Positions 16,545 through 25,391 are shown, counted from the first letter of the stretch. The stretch: 64,000 nucleotides of DNA from Pseudoduganella buxea (GCF_009720835.1 NZ_WNKZ01000005.1:62001-126000), one strand, 5' to 3'. Notes: generated by a model not told the origin, from the letters alone. A program made the numbers and translations.

Positions 16545-19409
16545 TCAGAACCGGTATTCCGCCGTCAGCCGCACAGAGCGTCCCTGCACATCCTCGATAT
16601 CCTGCGGGATCACGCCGCCGCCGTCGGCATTGAAGGCGCGCAGGTTGACCGGCGGGCGGTGGTCGAACAGGTTGCGCAGGAACAGCGACACCGTCAGGTT
16701 CTTCACGCCCGTATAGCTGAGGTTGTAATCCCAACGCACGAAGGAGGCGATGCGGCATTCGTTCGGCGTCCACTCGCGGTCGGCACAGCCGGCCGGGCTG
16801 TACTCCTCGTCGTAATAGTCGTACTGCAGCTTTTGCGGGCTGCGCCACGTGGCCCGCAGGCTGTGGCTGAAGCTGCCCATGCCCAGGGTCGCCATCAGGT
16901 TGGCCGTCGTCTTGGAGTAGCCGTAGCGGCCGGCCAGGTCGTCGCCCCAGCTGCCGCCGTTGCGGGTGGGGGCGAACAGCTTGTAGTCCAGCAGGTAGGT
17001 AGCGTTGCCCAGCACGTCCACGCGCCCGATAGGCGTGTTGACGCGCGAGGACATGGACAGGTCGATGCCGCTGGTCTTGGTCTGCGCCGTGTTCTCGAAC
17101 ATGCCGGAGGTGGATGCCAGCGGCCCCACGGTCACGCCGTACAGGGCCCGCTCGGCGGCCGTGAACGTGCGGTCCTGGGCCAGCGGCAAGCGGTTGACGA
17201 TGCCCGGGACCAGCGAGTCTTCCGACGACAGCAGTTCCTGGGTGGATTTCAGGCCGATCTCGTCCTTGCGCTTGATATGCCACGCGTCGAAGGAAAAGCT
17301 GGTGCCGCGGATCGGCTCGATGACAAAGCCCAAGGTCGTGCTGCGCGACGTTTCCGGCTTCAGGTCGGGATTGTTGCGCACGATATTGGCAATCCCCGTG
17401 GCGCACTCATTGCCTTCGACAGTATCGGCCCGGGCCGACAGCAGCTGCTTGTCCGGGTCCGTGGCCGGCAGGGCGTCGGACTGGGCGCGCAGGTCATTGG
17501 CCAGGGCCTGGGCCTGGTCGCACCGCTTCGGATCGACTTCGCCGTTATCGAAGGAGAACTTGCTCGACTGGGCGCTTTCCGTCAGGTTCGGCGCCCGGAA
17601 GCCCGATTCCCACGTGCCGCGCACCATCAGCTGGGGCGTTGCCTCCCAGCGCAGCGACACCTTCGGCGATGCGTGCGCCTTCACATCCTTGAACTTGTCG
17701 ATGCGCACGGCGCCCGTCAGCTCCAGTTTCTCCAGCAGGGGCACGCTGCCCTCGGTGAAGATGGAGCTGTTGGTGCGGCTGGCATTGGCCGTGGCCGCGC
17801 CGTTGCTGACGATGTCGCCGGCCAGCAGGTTGGCGGTGGGATTGATGGCGAACTTCTCGTGGCGGATCTCGCCGCCCAGGGCCATATTGACGGGCCGGCC
17901 CTGGAACTTGCCCACTTCGCCAGTGATCTTGCCGTCGATGAAGGTTTGCGTGATCTTGCCGTCGTAGCCGTTTTCCGGGAACAGCGCGGCCAGCACTTCG
18001 GGCGTATTCGGTTGGCCGATGCGGTAGGCCCGGTTGAACAGCAGCGGATCGTCCGACTCGGCATCGGTGGCGCCGATCACCTGCTGGAAGCCGGACAGGC
18101 TGAAGAAGCCGCCCCGGCTGCGGTCCTTCGTCTTGCTGCCCATGACGCCCAGCGCCGTTTCCCAGTCGTACGTGCCCAGCTTGCCGCGCAGGCCGGCCAG
18201 CACCCGGTACTGGTCGCTGACGGTATGGCGGAAGCCCGGATCGTCGGCGAAGCGGTAGCGCAGCTCCGCTTCCTCGCCCGTCGTGTTCAGGGGATGGGTA
18301 GCGGGCAGGTAACGGTACGTAAACGAGCGCGCATTGCCCGTGCGCGGGTCGCCCCAGACGGCATCGGGATTGGTCGAGCCATACGTGGCCAGCGCCGACA
18401 TGTAGTCCGTCTTCGTGTGCGAGTACAGCACTTCGGCAAAGCCTTCCAGCGTGTCGCTGATGGCGAACCTGCCCGAGACGAGCGCATTGACGTGCTGGGC
18501 CGACGGCTGTGCTTCGAAGCGGCTGAAGCGGTCGTACACGCACAGGCCCGCCGCGTTCAAGGTGGCGCAGCCGGGAATGGCGCCCTGGCCGATGATGTTG
18601 CCGGGGTAGCTGAAGGTGGACGGCGCACCCCGGTCGCCGAACATCAGGCCGCTGCCCGGGGCCACGGCCGAGAACTTCTCGCCATAGGCGGGGTTGATGT
18701 CGTCGACGATGCCGCGCCAGCCGACGGCATTGCGGCGGTACACCTCGATATTGGCCAGCACGTTGTAGCGGTCCGTTTCCAGGTTGCCCAGGCCGCCCGT
18801 CAGCGCCGCCGTCGATTCATGGAATCGGCCGTATTCGAGCGACTGGTTGTGCGAGGCGCGCGCCTGCACGCCCCGGTAGTCGCCGCGCGTGATGATGTTG
18901 ATGACGCCGGCCACGGCATCGGAGCCATAGATCGCCGAGCCGCCGTTGCGCAGGATTTCCACGCGCTCGACGGCATCGAGCGGCAAGGTGTCGAGGTTGG
19001 TGAAGACCTCGTTGTAGTCGGCCAGCGCATACGGCGCCACCCGGCGCGAATTGAGCAGCACCAGCGTGGACTGCTTGCCCAGCCCGCGCAGGGCCACGGC
19101 CGAGGCGCCGCCGGCAAACGAGTTGCTGCCGCCGATATCGGACAGCGCACTGCGGTCGGCCGACGTCAGCGTATCCATCAGTTCCTTGACGGTATTGACC
19201 CCCATGCGCGTGATATCGGCCTGGCGGATCACCTGGACGGGCGTGGCCGTTTCCACATCGATGCGTTTCAGGTTCGAGCCGGTGATGACGACCCGCTGCA
19301 GCGGCTGCCCGCCGGGCTGGGTGGCGGCATCCTGTGCCAGCAGCGGCGGCGCGCCCAGGGCCAGCGCCACGGCGGCGGCGCCGCGTTTCAGTACGAGCTG
19401 CGTGTTCAA
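16545..19409 (-). CDS. TonB-dependent outer-membrane receptor
   Basis: A 954-aa receptor: signal peptide (MNTQLVLKRGAAAVALALGA, cut near LLA-QD), plug domain from about 38 (VVITGSNLKRIDVETATPVQ, LRGLGKQSTLVLLNSRRVAP, VERVEILRNGGSAIYGSDAV) and a 22-strand barrel ending in VRLTAEYRF with terminal Phe. RAPNLTESAQ and the long extracellular Cys-containing loops are typical of the Oar/sucrose-type receptors abundant in Massilia relatives. No FpvA-like signalling extension is present, so no sigma/anti-sigma coupling is predicted. The substrate cannot be read; neighbours give no clue. A second receptor with the same leader style is at 44299. Confidence 0.92.
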   Translation of the reverse strand: MNTQLVLKRGAAAVALALGAPPLLAQDAATQPGGQPLQRVVITGSNLKRIDVETATPVQVIRQADITRMGVNTVKELMDTLTSADRSALSDIGGSNSFAGGASAVALRGLGKQSTLVLLNSRRVAPYALADYNEVFTNLDTLPLDAVERVEILRNGGSAIYGSDAVAGVINIITRGDYRGVQARASHNQSLEYGRFHESTAALTGGLGNLETDRYNVLANIEVYRRNAVGWRGIVDDINPAYGEKFSAVAPGSGLMFGDRGAPSTFSYPGNIIGQGAIPGCATLNAAGLCVYDRFSRFEAQPSAQHVNALVSGRFAISDTLEGFAEVLYSHTKTDYMSALATYGSTNPDAVWGDPRTGNARSFTYRYLPATHPLNTTGEEAELRYRFADDPGFRHTVSDQYRVLAGLRGKLGTYDWETALGVMGSKTKDRSRGGFFSLSGFQQVIGATDAESDDPLLFNRAYRIGQPNTPEVLAALFPENGYDGKITQTFIDGKITGEVGKFQGRPVNMALGGEIRHEKFAINPTANLLAGDIVSNGAATANASRTNSSIFTEGSVPLLEKLELTGAVRIDKFKDVKAHASPKVSLRWEATPQLMVRGTWESGFRAPNLTESAQSSKFSFDNGEVDPKRCDQAQALANDLRAQSDALPATDPDKQLLSARADTVEGNECATGIANIVRNNPDLKPETSRSTTLGFVIEPIRGTSFSFDAWHIKRKDEIGLKSTQELLSSEDSLVPGIVNRLPLAQDRTFTAAERALYGVTVGPLASTSGMFENTAQTKTSGIDLSMSSRVNTPIGRVDVLGNATYLLDYKLFAPTRNGGSWGDDLAGRYGYSKTTANLMATLGMGSFSHSLRATWRSPQKLQYDYYDEEYSPAGCADREWTPNECRIASFVRWDYNLSYTGVKNLTVSLFLRNLFDHRPPVNLRAFNADGGGVIPQDIEDVQGRSVRLTAEYRF

Positions 19410-19792
19410 GGCATTCTCCTTGACGTGCGGGCACCGGGGAACTGCCGGGCGGTTCTCGCAGGTTGGACAGTCGTTGCCGCTGCCCGCGTCGTGCAGTTGC
19501 CCGCAGCGGCTGAACGATCCGTTCGCAATATCTCATGAGGGTAGCAATTTGCTATCGTGCTGGTCAAACCCGCGGCGCGGCGGTGACGTGCGGGCGCAAC
19601 GTTGTCGATGAGATTATTTGGAGTATAGAAAAGTTGAGCGGAGATGATCCGGCGAAACGGGGCGGGGGGCGATGGCTGTGCCGGGCGGGCGACGCATGCG
19701 CCGAAGAAAGTTACTGTCACCAGGCAGGGGCTGGGCATCCTGGCCGGAAAGGACGCCAGGAACGGGCAAGAAAAGAGGCCAAAAAACGGGGC

Positions 19793-19818
19793 CAAAAAAA
19801 AGCCCGCCGAAGCGGGCC
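19793..19818 (-). terminator. Intrinsic terminator of the small lipoprotein gene
   Basis: On the minus strand GCCCGC, TTCG loop, GCGGGC, then eight or nine T. It lies about 17 nt beyond the lipoprotein stop. Confidence 0.85.
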
Positions 19819-19834
19819 AGGAAATATTGTCAGA

Positions 19835-20095
19835 TCAACGCTTGACGGAAGTGTCGTCCGCGTTGCTTGGGTTGCTTGGCGACGTGCCTGGCGTGCCCGT
19901 GGTCGATGGCGTCGTCGATGGCGTGGTCGCGTCCATGCTGCTGCCCGTCGTGCCCGTGGCTGGGGTGCTGGCGCCGGACGTGGCGCTCGCGCCGGAGGTC
20001 GCGCTGTCGCTGCTGCCGCTGGTGGTGTCGGTGGTGCTGCAGGCTGCCAGGGCGACGCAGAATGCTGCGGCGAAAATCGTTTTCACAATAGCCAT
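19835..20095 (-). CDS. Small Ser/Thr-rich lipoprotein
   Basis: An 86-aa protein with a lipoprotein signal MAIVKTIFAAAFCVALAACS (lipobox LAAC, lipidated Cys19). The rest is low-complexity Ser/Thr/Gly/Ala (DTTSGSSDSATSGASATSG) ending in DDTSVKR, likely disordered. AAGGAAAA lies 6-9 nt before the ATG, and an intrinsic terminator follows the stop, which support expression. A second lipoprotein with a similar low-complexity stretch is at 42307. Role unknown. Confidence 0.7.
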   Translation of the reverse strand: MAIVKTIFAAAFCVALAACSTTDTTSGSSDSATSGASATSGASTPATGTTGSSMDATTPSTTPSTTGTPGTSPSNPSNADDTSVKR

Positions 20096-20358
20096 GATGT
20101 TTTCCTTTTATAAGCGGGTTAAAACGATAGAGCTTGAGGGAGGCATCGTAGTGGAACGGCCGGCACGACGGCGCGCGGTTGAATTTTGACAACATTATTC
20201 GCCAAAATGCGACAGCGCCATATCGTCCCCCGGGCGTCGCCACCACCGTGGAGCGTGTAAGATGCAGATGACTTCAATCGTACGCGCATTGACAGTCTGT
20301 TTTCCACGTGTCAGCATTAGTTTCTTGAAAACAATAGACAATCTCTGTGGAGCGTCTC

Positions 20359-20742
20359 ATGAGTGATGTGTCCTTTGCGCAGGAGGGCCTGGCCCAGCGC
20401 CTGGCCGCCAGCAGCGTGGAAGAGCTGGACGAAACCGATTTCGGCATCATCGGTTTCGATGCCGACGGCGTGGTGCGCCAGTACAACCGCTTCGAGTCGC
20501 AGGCGGCCGGCCTGTCGCCGGCCAGCGTGCTGGGCCAGCCGCTGTTCACGACGGTTGCGCCATGCATGAACAATTTCCTCGTTGCCCAGCGCTTCGAGGA
20601 TGCGCAGGCCGACGGCAGTGCGCTGGACGACACCATCAATTACGTGTTGACCTTGCGGATGAAACCCGTCAAGGTCCTGCTGCGGCTGCTGGCCTTGCCC
20701 GGGGCGCCGATGCGTTACGTCCTCGTGCAGCGCCGGCTGTGA
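20359..20742 (+). CDS. Photoactive yellow protein homologue (PYP-type PAS domain)
   Basis: A 127-aa single-domain protein. From ATG 20359 (GGAG 7-8 nt upstream) its numbering coincides with Halorhodospira halophila PYP as I recall it: Tyr42 and Glu46 in QYNRFE, which hydrogen-bond the chromophore, and Cys69 in VAPC, which carries p-coumarate by a thioester. Phe28, Gly29, Asn43, Gly51, Val57, Gly59, Phe63 and Phe79 also match. Thr50 and Arg52 of the reference protein are Ala and Leu here, which would be expected to shift absorption and kinetics. In PYP, blue light isomerises the chromophore and partly unfolds the protein. The stop overlaps the next gene start by 4 nt (GTGA), so it is translationally coupled to two GGDEF-type proteins. 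Genes for chromophore supply (tyrosine ammonia lyase, coumaroyl-CoA ligase) are not in the window. It could instead be a non-photoactive PYP-like PAS. Confidence 0.8.
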   Translation: MSDVSFAQEGLAQRLAASSVEELDETDFGIIGFDADGVVRQYNRFESQAAGLSPASVLGQPLFTTVAPCMNNFLVAQRFEDAQADGSALDDTINYVLTLRMKPVKVLLRLLALPGAPMRYVLVQRRL

Positions 20743-22025
20743 ACGGCGCCGCCGCCAGCCTCGCCGCCGAGCACGAGGCGCTGATGCAGTTCCTGTACCT
20801 GGCCCCGGTGGGGCTGGTGCAGGCGGGGCTGGACGGCGAGATCGCCATGATCAACCCCGTCTCCGCGCAACTGCTGATGCCGTTGTCGCGCGATGGCGGC
20901 CTGTCCAACCTGTTCGTCGCGTTGCAGGACGTGGCCCCGGAATTGCGGGGGCTGTGCCAGGCCTTTGCCGCTCCCAGCGGGCTGATCTGCGACGGCCTGC
21001 ACGTTCACCTGCACGGCGGCAAGCAGGGCGGGCCGCAGATCCTGGCCCTGTCCGTGCTCAAGCTCGACAGCGCGCGCCTGATGGCCGTACTCAGCGACAT
21101 CACGGTCCAGGTCCAGCGCGAGCGCCAGCTGCGCCGCAGCGATGCCTGGCTCAATGCCCTGCTCACCAGCAGCAACGACTACGCCCTCGTCAGCCTGGAC
21201 CGCGCCGGCCGCATCGAGCGCTGGCATGACAGCATCGGCCGCGTCACCGGCCATACGGCGGCCCTGGTCGGCAGTTCCAGCCAGGTGCTGGCGCCCGCGC
21301 CGGCCGTGGCGGAGCGCCTGCGCGAGGCCGACGCCCACGGCTGGAGCGTGGAGCAGGGGCCGCGCCTGCGCGCCGACGGCAGCAGTTTCCAGGGCAGCTC
21401 CATCATCACGCCGCTGCCGCAGGGCGAGAACGAGCAGCAACTCCAGCACGAGCGCGAGCCGGCCTACTGCATGGTCCTGCGCGACCTGACGGGCTGCCCC
21501 GGCGCCGGGCCCGTCCCCGCGCCAGCGCTGCTGACGGACCCGCTGACGGGGCTGGCCAACCGGCGCGCCTTCTTCGAAGCGGCCGAGGCGGCCGGCAAGG
21601 GGTCCGCGCCGGGCGGCGTGGCGATGATCCTGTTCGATGCCGACCATTTCAATGAAGTCAGCGCCCGCTATGGCAATGCCGCGGGCGACGCCGTGCTGTG
21701 CGCGCTGGCCCAGGCCCTGCGCGCGGCCTTCCGCGGTGCCGACGTGATTGCCCGGCTGGGCGGCGCCCAACTGGGTGTGCTGCTGGCCGGCATCGAGCGT
21801 GACCGCGCAGCCGCCATTGCCGAGCGGCTGCGCGCGGGCGTCGAGCAGGAAGTGGTGGAAATCGACGGCCACACGCTGCGCTACACGGTCAGCGCCGGCG
21901 TGGCCGCGCAAGCGGGCAGCGCGGGCATCGACGTGCTGATGGCGCAGGCGGGCCAGGCGCTGGCCCGGGCCAGGGCGGGCGGCGGCAACACGGTGCTGTG
22001 CCGGGAGGATGCCGATGCCAGTTGA
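20739..22025 (+). CDS. PAS-GGDEF protein with degenerate GGDEF signature
   Basis: A 428-aa protein. Residues about 11-130 form a domain shared with the next gene (EALMQFLYLAPVGLVQAGLD, VSAQLLMPLSRD). A PAS domain follows (about 135-250, NDYALVSLDRAGRIERW), then a diguanylate-cyclase fold (DPLTGLANRRAFFEAA, FDADHFNEVSARYGNAAGD). The signature RxGGDEF reads RLGGAQL near 338-344, so the acidic residues needed for GTP and metal are lost and cyclase activity is unlikely; it may act as a receptor or regulator. The I-site region is also altered. GTG 20739 overlaps the PYP stop by 4 nt, and there is no other good start, which implies translational coupling. The 3' end overlaps the GGDEF-EAL gene by 11 nt. 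Confidence 0.87.
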   Translation: MNGAAASLAAEHEALMQFLYLAPVGLVQAGLDGEIAMINPVSAQLLMPLSRDGGLSNLFVALQDVAPELRGLCQAFAAPSGLICDGLHVHLHGGKQGGPQILALSVLKLDSARLMAVLSDITVQVQRERQLRRSDAWLNALLTSSNDYALVSLDRAGRIERWHDSIGRVTGHTAALVGSSSQVLAPAPAVAERLREADAHGWSVEQGPRLRADGSSFQGSSIITPLPQGENEQQLQHEREPAYCMVLRDLTGCPGAGPVPAPALLTDPLTGLANRRAFFEAAEAAGKGSAPGGVAMILFDADHFNEVSARYGNAAGDAVLCALAQALRAAFRGADVIARLGGAQLGVLLAGIERDRAAAIAERLRAGVEQEVVEIDGHTLRYTVSAGVAAQAGSAGIDVLMAQAGQALARARAGGGNTVLCREDADAS

Positions 22026-23775
22026 CGAGAGCGCCTACGAGGCGCTGATCCAGTTCCTGTACCGCACCCCGATCGGCCTGGTGCAGACGACCCTGGACGG
22101 TACCATCGACATGCTCAATCCGATGTCGTCCCAGCTGCTGATGCCGCTGGCGCGCGACACGGGCCTGGACAACCTGTTTACCGTGCTCGACCCCGTCGCG
22201 CCACGGTTGCGCAGCCTGCTGGCCGCCTACGATGCGCCGTCGGGCGTCGTCTGCGAAGGGCTGCGCGTCGACCTGGAAAGCCTGGGCATGGCCCAGGTGC
22301 TGTCGTTGAGCGTATTGAAGCTCGATGGCACGCGCCTGATGGCGGCCGTCACCGACATCACGCTGGAAACCCAGCGCGAGCAGGAGCGCATCGCCAGCCG
22401 CCTGTCCAATGCGGCGCGCACGGACGCATTGACGCGCATGCCCAACCGCAACGCCGTGCTGGAGCAGCTGCAATTGATCCAGGCCCGCGAACCGGGCGCG
22501 GCGGATGGGGAGGGGGCCGGCTTTGCCGTGCTGTTCATGAACTGCGACCGCTTCCGCCAGGTCAACGACGCGCTGGGCCAGAGCGCCGGCGACCAGTTGC
22601 TGATCATGATCGCCGAGCGCATCCGCACCGTGCTGCGCCCGCCGACTGACCGTATCGGCGCCCATGGCGGGCAGCTGGCGGCGCGCGTGGGGGGCGACGA
22701 ATTCATTGTCGTCCTCGACGGCCTGCGCCGGCCGGAGGATGCCGAAGGCGTGGCGGCGCGGCTGATCGGCGCGACCGGACGGGGCTACACGGTGCAGGGC
22801 CATGACGTGGTCTGCAATATCAGCGTCGGCATCGCCTGGGGCGGCCCTGCCCAGGAAAGCAGCGGCCCGCAGGACCCGGACGCGCTGCTGCGCGACGCCA
22901 GCATCGCCATGGTGGAAGCCAAGCGGGCCGGCGGCGGGCGCCAGGTCCGCTTCGCCCAGGCCATGCGCGAACGGGCCGCGCACCGCAGCGATATCGAGGC
23001 CGACCTGCGCCTGGCCTTGCAGGAAGAGCAGTTGTTCGTCGTCTACCAGCCCGTCGTCGGCCTGTTGCCCGGCGGCGGTACGGATTACGCGGCCGGCGTC
23101 GAAGCGCTGGTGCGCTGGCAGCATCCCACCCGCGGTGTCGTGCCGCCATTCGAGTTCATCGGCATTGCCGAGGAATGCGGCCTGATCGGCGCGCTGGGCG
23201 ACTTCGTGCTGGCGCGGGCCTGCCGCGATTTCCGCGCCTGGCAGACCCAGCTGGGCGAGCAGGCCCCGCGTCTGCTGGCCGTCAACCTGTCGCGCGCCCA
23301 GCTGGGCCAGCCGGGCTGGAGCGAAACGGTGGCGCGCGTGCTGGCCGAGACGGGCATGCAGGCGCGGCAGTTGCAACTGGAAGTGACGGAAAGCCTGGCG
23401 GCCCAGGATGCCCAGATCCAGCAGCGCCTGCACGAGCTGAAGGCGCTGGGCATCACCCTGGCGCTGGACGACTTCGGCACCGGCTATTCGTCGCTGGCCA
23501 GCCTGCACCTGCTGCCGGTGGACACCGTCAAGATCGACCGCTCCTTCGTCAGCCAGAGCGAAAGCAGCGAGCACCACCGCGTGCTGATCGAAGCCACCGT
23601 CAAGGTGGCGCAAAGCCTGGGGATGGGCACGGTGGCCGAAGGCATCGAGACGGTGGAGCAGGCCGACGTCGTCCGCCGGCTGCATTGCAACAAGGGCCAG
23701 GGCTACCTGTACAGCCGGCCCCTGACGACCGAGGCGCTGGTGGCGTGGCTGGCCCAGTGGCCTAGCGCCGGCTGA
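22015..23775 (+). CDS. GGDEF-EAL protein (c-di-GMP synthesis/hydrolysis)
   Basis: A 586-aa cytoplasmic protein. The N-terminal ~115 residues repeat the sensor-like domain of the preceding gene (EALIQFLYRTPIGLVQTTLD). The GGDEF domain is intact (RVGGDEFIVVLDG, near 224-236). The EAL domain is also intact: EALVRWQHP (about 363), NLSRAQL, LDDFGTGYSS, KIDRSFV, AEGIET and GQGYLYSRPL. Metal- and substrate-binding residues are therefore present, so it can be a phosphodiesterase, possibly bifunctional. ATG 22015 is chosen since GGGAGG lies 6 nt before it, whereas ATG 22009 abuts that site. It overlaps the upstream gene by 11 nt and the convergent gene at its 3' end by 14 nt. Confidence 0.93.
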   Translation: MPVDESAYEALIQFLYRTPIGLVQTTLDGTIDMLNPMSSQLLMPLARDTGLDNLFTVLDPVAPRLRSLLAAYDAPSGVVCEGLRVDLESLGMAQVLSLSVLKLDGTRLMAAVTDITLETQREQERIASRLSNAARTDALTRMPNRNAVLEQLQLIQAREPGAADGEGAGFAVLFMNCDRFRQVNDALGQSAGDQLLIMIAERIRTVLRPPTDRIGAHGGQLAARVGGDEFIVVLDGLRRPEDAEGVAARLIGATGRGYTVQGHDVVCNISVGIAWGGPAQESSGPQDPDALLRDASIAMVEAKRAGGGRQVRFAQAMRERAAHRSDIEADLRLALQEEQLFVVYQPVVGLLPGGGTDYAAGVEALVRWQHPTRGVVPPFEFIGIAEECGLIGALGDFVLARACRDFRAWQTQLGEQAPRLLAVNLSRAQLGQPGWSETVARVLAETGMQARQLQLEVTESLAAQDAQIQQRLHELKALGITLALDDFGTGYSSLASLHLLPVDTVKIDRSFVSQSESSEHHRVLIEATVKVAQSLGMGTVAEGIETVEQADVVRRLHCNKGQGYLYSRPLTTEALVAWLAQWPSAG

Positions 23776-24298
23776 ACAGGCGGCGCGGCAGGTTGGCGCG
23801 GTCCTGCGGCGCGCGCAGGAAGTCCTGCAGCACGGCTTCGTAGAGGGCCAGGCCCGGTGCGCTGCCGCCGGCCCGGCACTGGCGCAGCAGTTGCGGCGCG
23901 AGCAGGAACCGCAGCGCGAAGTAGTCGGCCAGCAGGTCGCCCTGGGCCTCCATATTGAAGTCGCACAGGCGCTTGTGCGGCGCCAGCTCATACGCGTACG
24001 GCAAGCCGATCCGCAGTGCCCCGCGCCATTTCACGGGGTAGCCCAGCTGGTGCTGCCACACATGGGTCATCTCGTGCATGAACCAGTGCAGCCGCCACGC
24101 ATGCTCGCGCGAGAAGTCGGCGCTGCAATCTTCCGCATTGAAGTAGAGGTGGCCATCCGGTGCCATGGCCGTGTGGCGCCGTTGCAGCCCGAACCACAAA
24201 TAGCCGCGCCCATGCACCCGCACCCGGTCATGGTCGATGGCGTCGCCGAAGAGGCGGCGGCACCAGAAGATTTCGCCCTGCGTCAGCCCGCGCGTCAC
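23762..24298 (-). CDS. HExxH-containing protein, vgr-related type
   Basis: A 178-aa soluble protein with a zinc-protease-like HEMTHVWQH motif near 75-83, a downstream MEAQGDLLADYFALRFL segment whose Glu could be a third ligand, and no signal peptide. I recall similar proteins being annotated as vgr-related in Burkholderiales, but no VgrG or Rhs sequence is visible. HExxH with a helix-borne Glu suggests a small metallopeptidase fold; activity is unproven. It starts with GTG at 24298, with no strong ribosome site, and a palindromic element separates it from the hydrolase gene upstream on the same strand. Its stop overlaps the convergent GGDEF-EAL gene. Confidence 0.7.
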   Translation of the reverse strand: MTRGLTQGEIFWCRRLFGDAIDHDRVRVHGRGYLWFGLQRRHTAMAPDGHLYFNAEDCSADFSREHAWRLHWFMHEMTHVWQHQLGYPVKWRGALRIGLPYAYELAPHKRLCDFNMEAQGDLLADYFALRFLLAPQLLRQCRAGGSAPGLALYEAVLQDFLRAPQDRANLPRRLFSRR

Positions 24299-24302
24299 CG
24301 TG

Positions 24303-24370
24303 GAAATTGCTTTCTCCCCGCCATGGTTTCCCCATAAATGGGGACAGACCCCATTTTTAAAGCAATTTTC
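24303..24370. repeat. Short palindromic element with GGGGACAGACCCC core
   Basis: Terminal inverted repeats GAAATTGCTTT (24303-24313) and AAAGCAATTTT (24359-24369) enclose AATGGGGACAGACCCCATTTTT. The element fills the gap between the hydrolase stop (24369) and the GTG of the HExxH gene. The same core is present at 31806-31862. It can fold as a terminator-like hairpin on the minus strand. Confidence 0.75.
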
Positions 24371-25160
24371 AGGCGTCGGTCGCTGCCGCCAGGAATTGGC
24401 CGATCACGGCATTGACGTCGGCCGCGTGCGTCAGCGGCGCCATATGGCCACCCGCCGTGCGGCGCATCACGGCGCGGGGCAGCGCGGCCGTCAGTTCCTC
24501 GGCCACGGTGCGGGTCGACAGCGGACCGTCGCGGCCGAACAACACCAGGGTAGGAATATCCAGCGCCGCCATGTCGCGCAAGGTGGCCGGTTCGCCCAGC
24601 AGGGCGACGAAATCGAGCCGCACCTTGGCGATCTGTCCCGTAAAGCGCTGCTGCATGACGTCCGGCAGGGCAGCGAAAGCGCCGGCACCGTTCCAGTAGT
24701 CGATAAAGGCTTCGGCACCGTCGCGCGGCGAGGTGGCACTGTCGATGCGGGCGATGACGGCGGCGATCTCGGCACGGGCCGGGTTGGCGGGGGCCAGCAG
24801 GTGGAAGGCGACAGGTTCGAACAGGGTCAGCGACAGTATGCGTTGGGGAAACCGGCGCGCCAGGCGCAGCGCCGTGGCGCCGCCATACGAGTGGCCGACC
24901 AGGTGGAAGGGCTCATCAGGCTCCAATTGTCCGTCCAGCGTGGCGAGGATGGCCTGCACTTCGTGCTCCAGCGAAAACGCCACGTGGATGGCCGGGTCCG
25001 GGAAGGGCGCCTTGCCGTAACCGAGCAGGTCCGGCGCGATGCAGCGCAGGTGGTTTTGCTGCTGGGCCATCAGGGCGGACCACTGGCTGCGCGAACTCAT
25101 CGAGCTGTGCAGCAGGACACAGGCGGGGCGCCGCTGGGGCGCGTCGGGGGAATCGGTCAT
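24369..25160 (-). CDS. Alpha/beta hydrolase
   Basis: A 263-aa soluble hydrolase. The core begins ACVLLHSSMSSRSQW (strand and oxyanion region), has APDLLGYGKAP, the nucleophile elbow GHSYGG (Ser about 91), an acid-bearing VLFGRDGPLSTRT and a late His in GGHMAPLTHA. These fit a Ser-Asp-His esterase/hydrolase. The lid region gives no substrate clue. It lies upstream of the HExxH gene on the same strand, separated by a palindromic element. Confidence 0.88.
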   Translation of the reverse strand: MTDSPDAPQRRPACVLLHSSMSSRSQWSALMAQQQNHLRCIAPDLLGYGKAPFPDPAIHVAFSLEHEVQAILATLDGQLEPDEPFHLVGHSYGGATALRLARRFPQRILSLTLFEPVAFHLLAPANPARAEIAAVIARIDSATSPRDGAEAFIDYWNGAGAFAALPDVMQQRFTGQIAKVRLDFVALLGEPATLRDMAALDIPTLVLFGRDGPLSTRTVAEELTAALPRAVMRRTAGGHMAPLTHAADVNAVIGQFLAAATDA

Positions 25161-25379
25161 GGGACATGAAGATAACGGATGAGGCCGCGATTATAGCGGC
25201 CTGAACCAGGACGCCTGTCGTGAAACTGTCGTCAGTCATCTCAATGTGTGGCGGTGGACGACGGGCCGACGGGAATCCGACATTGCGGCTTCTCCGGCGA
25301 ACATTGGCGCTGCCCCGACTCCGCCGGGCTTAACTTCCGCGATTATCGGGCTGCATGGTTAATTTGCAATGAACAAAGG

Positions 25380-25385
25380 TATAAT
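25380..25385 (+). promoter_or_regulatory. -10 element of the nhaA leader
   Basis: TATAAT at 25380-25385 with only a weak -35 (GGTTAA, 17-nt spacing). Transcription from about 25392 would give a leader near 300 nt. Confidence 0.5.
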
Positions 25386-25391
25386 CCGGGC

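Noticed and set aside
16659-19538. A 959-codon plus-strand frame
   Set aside because: Exact antisense of the TonB receptor, with no motif and biased composition.
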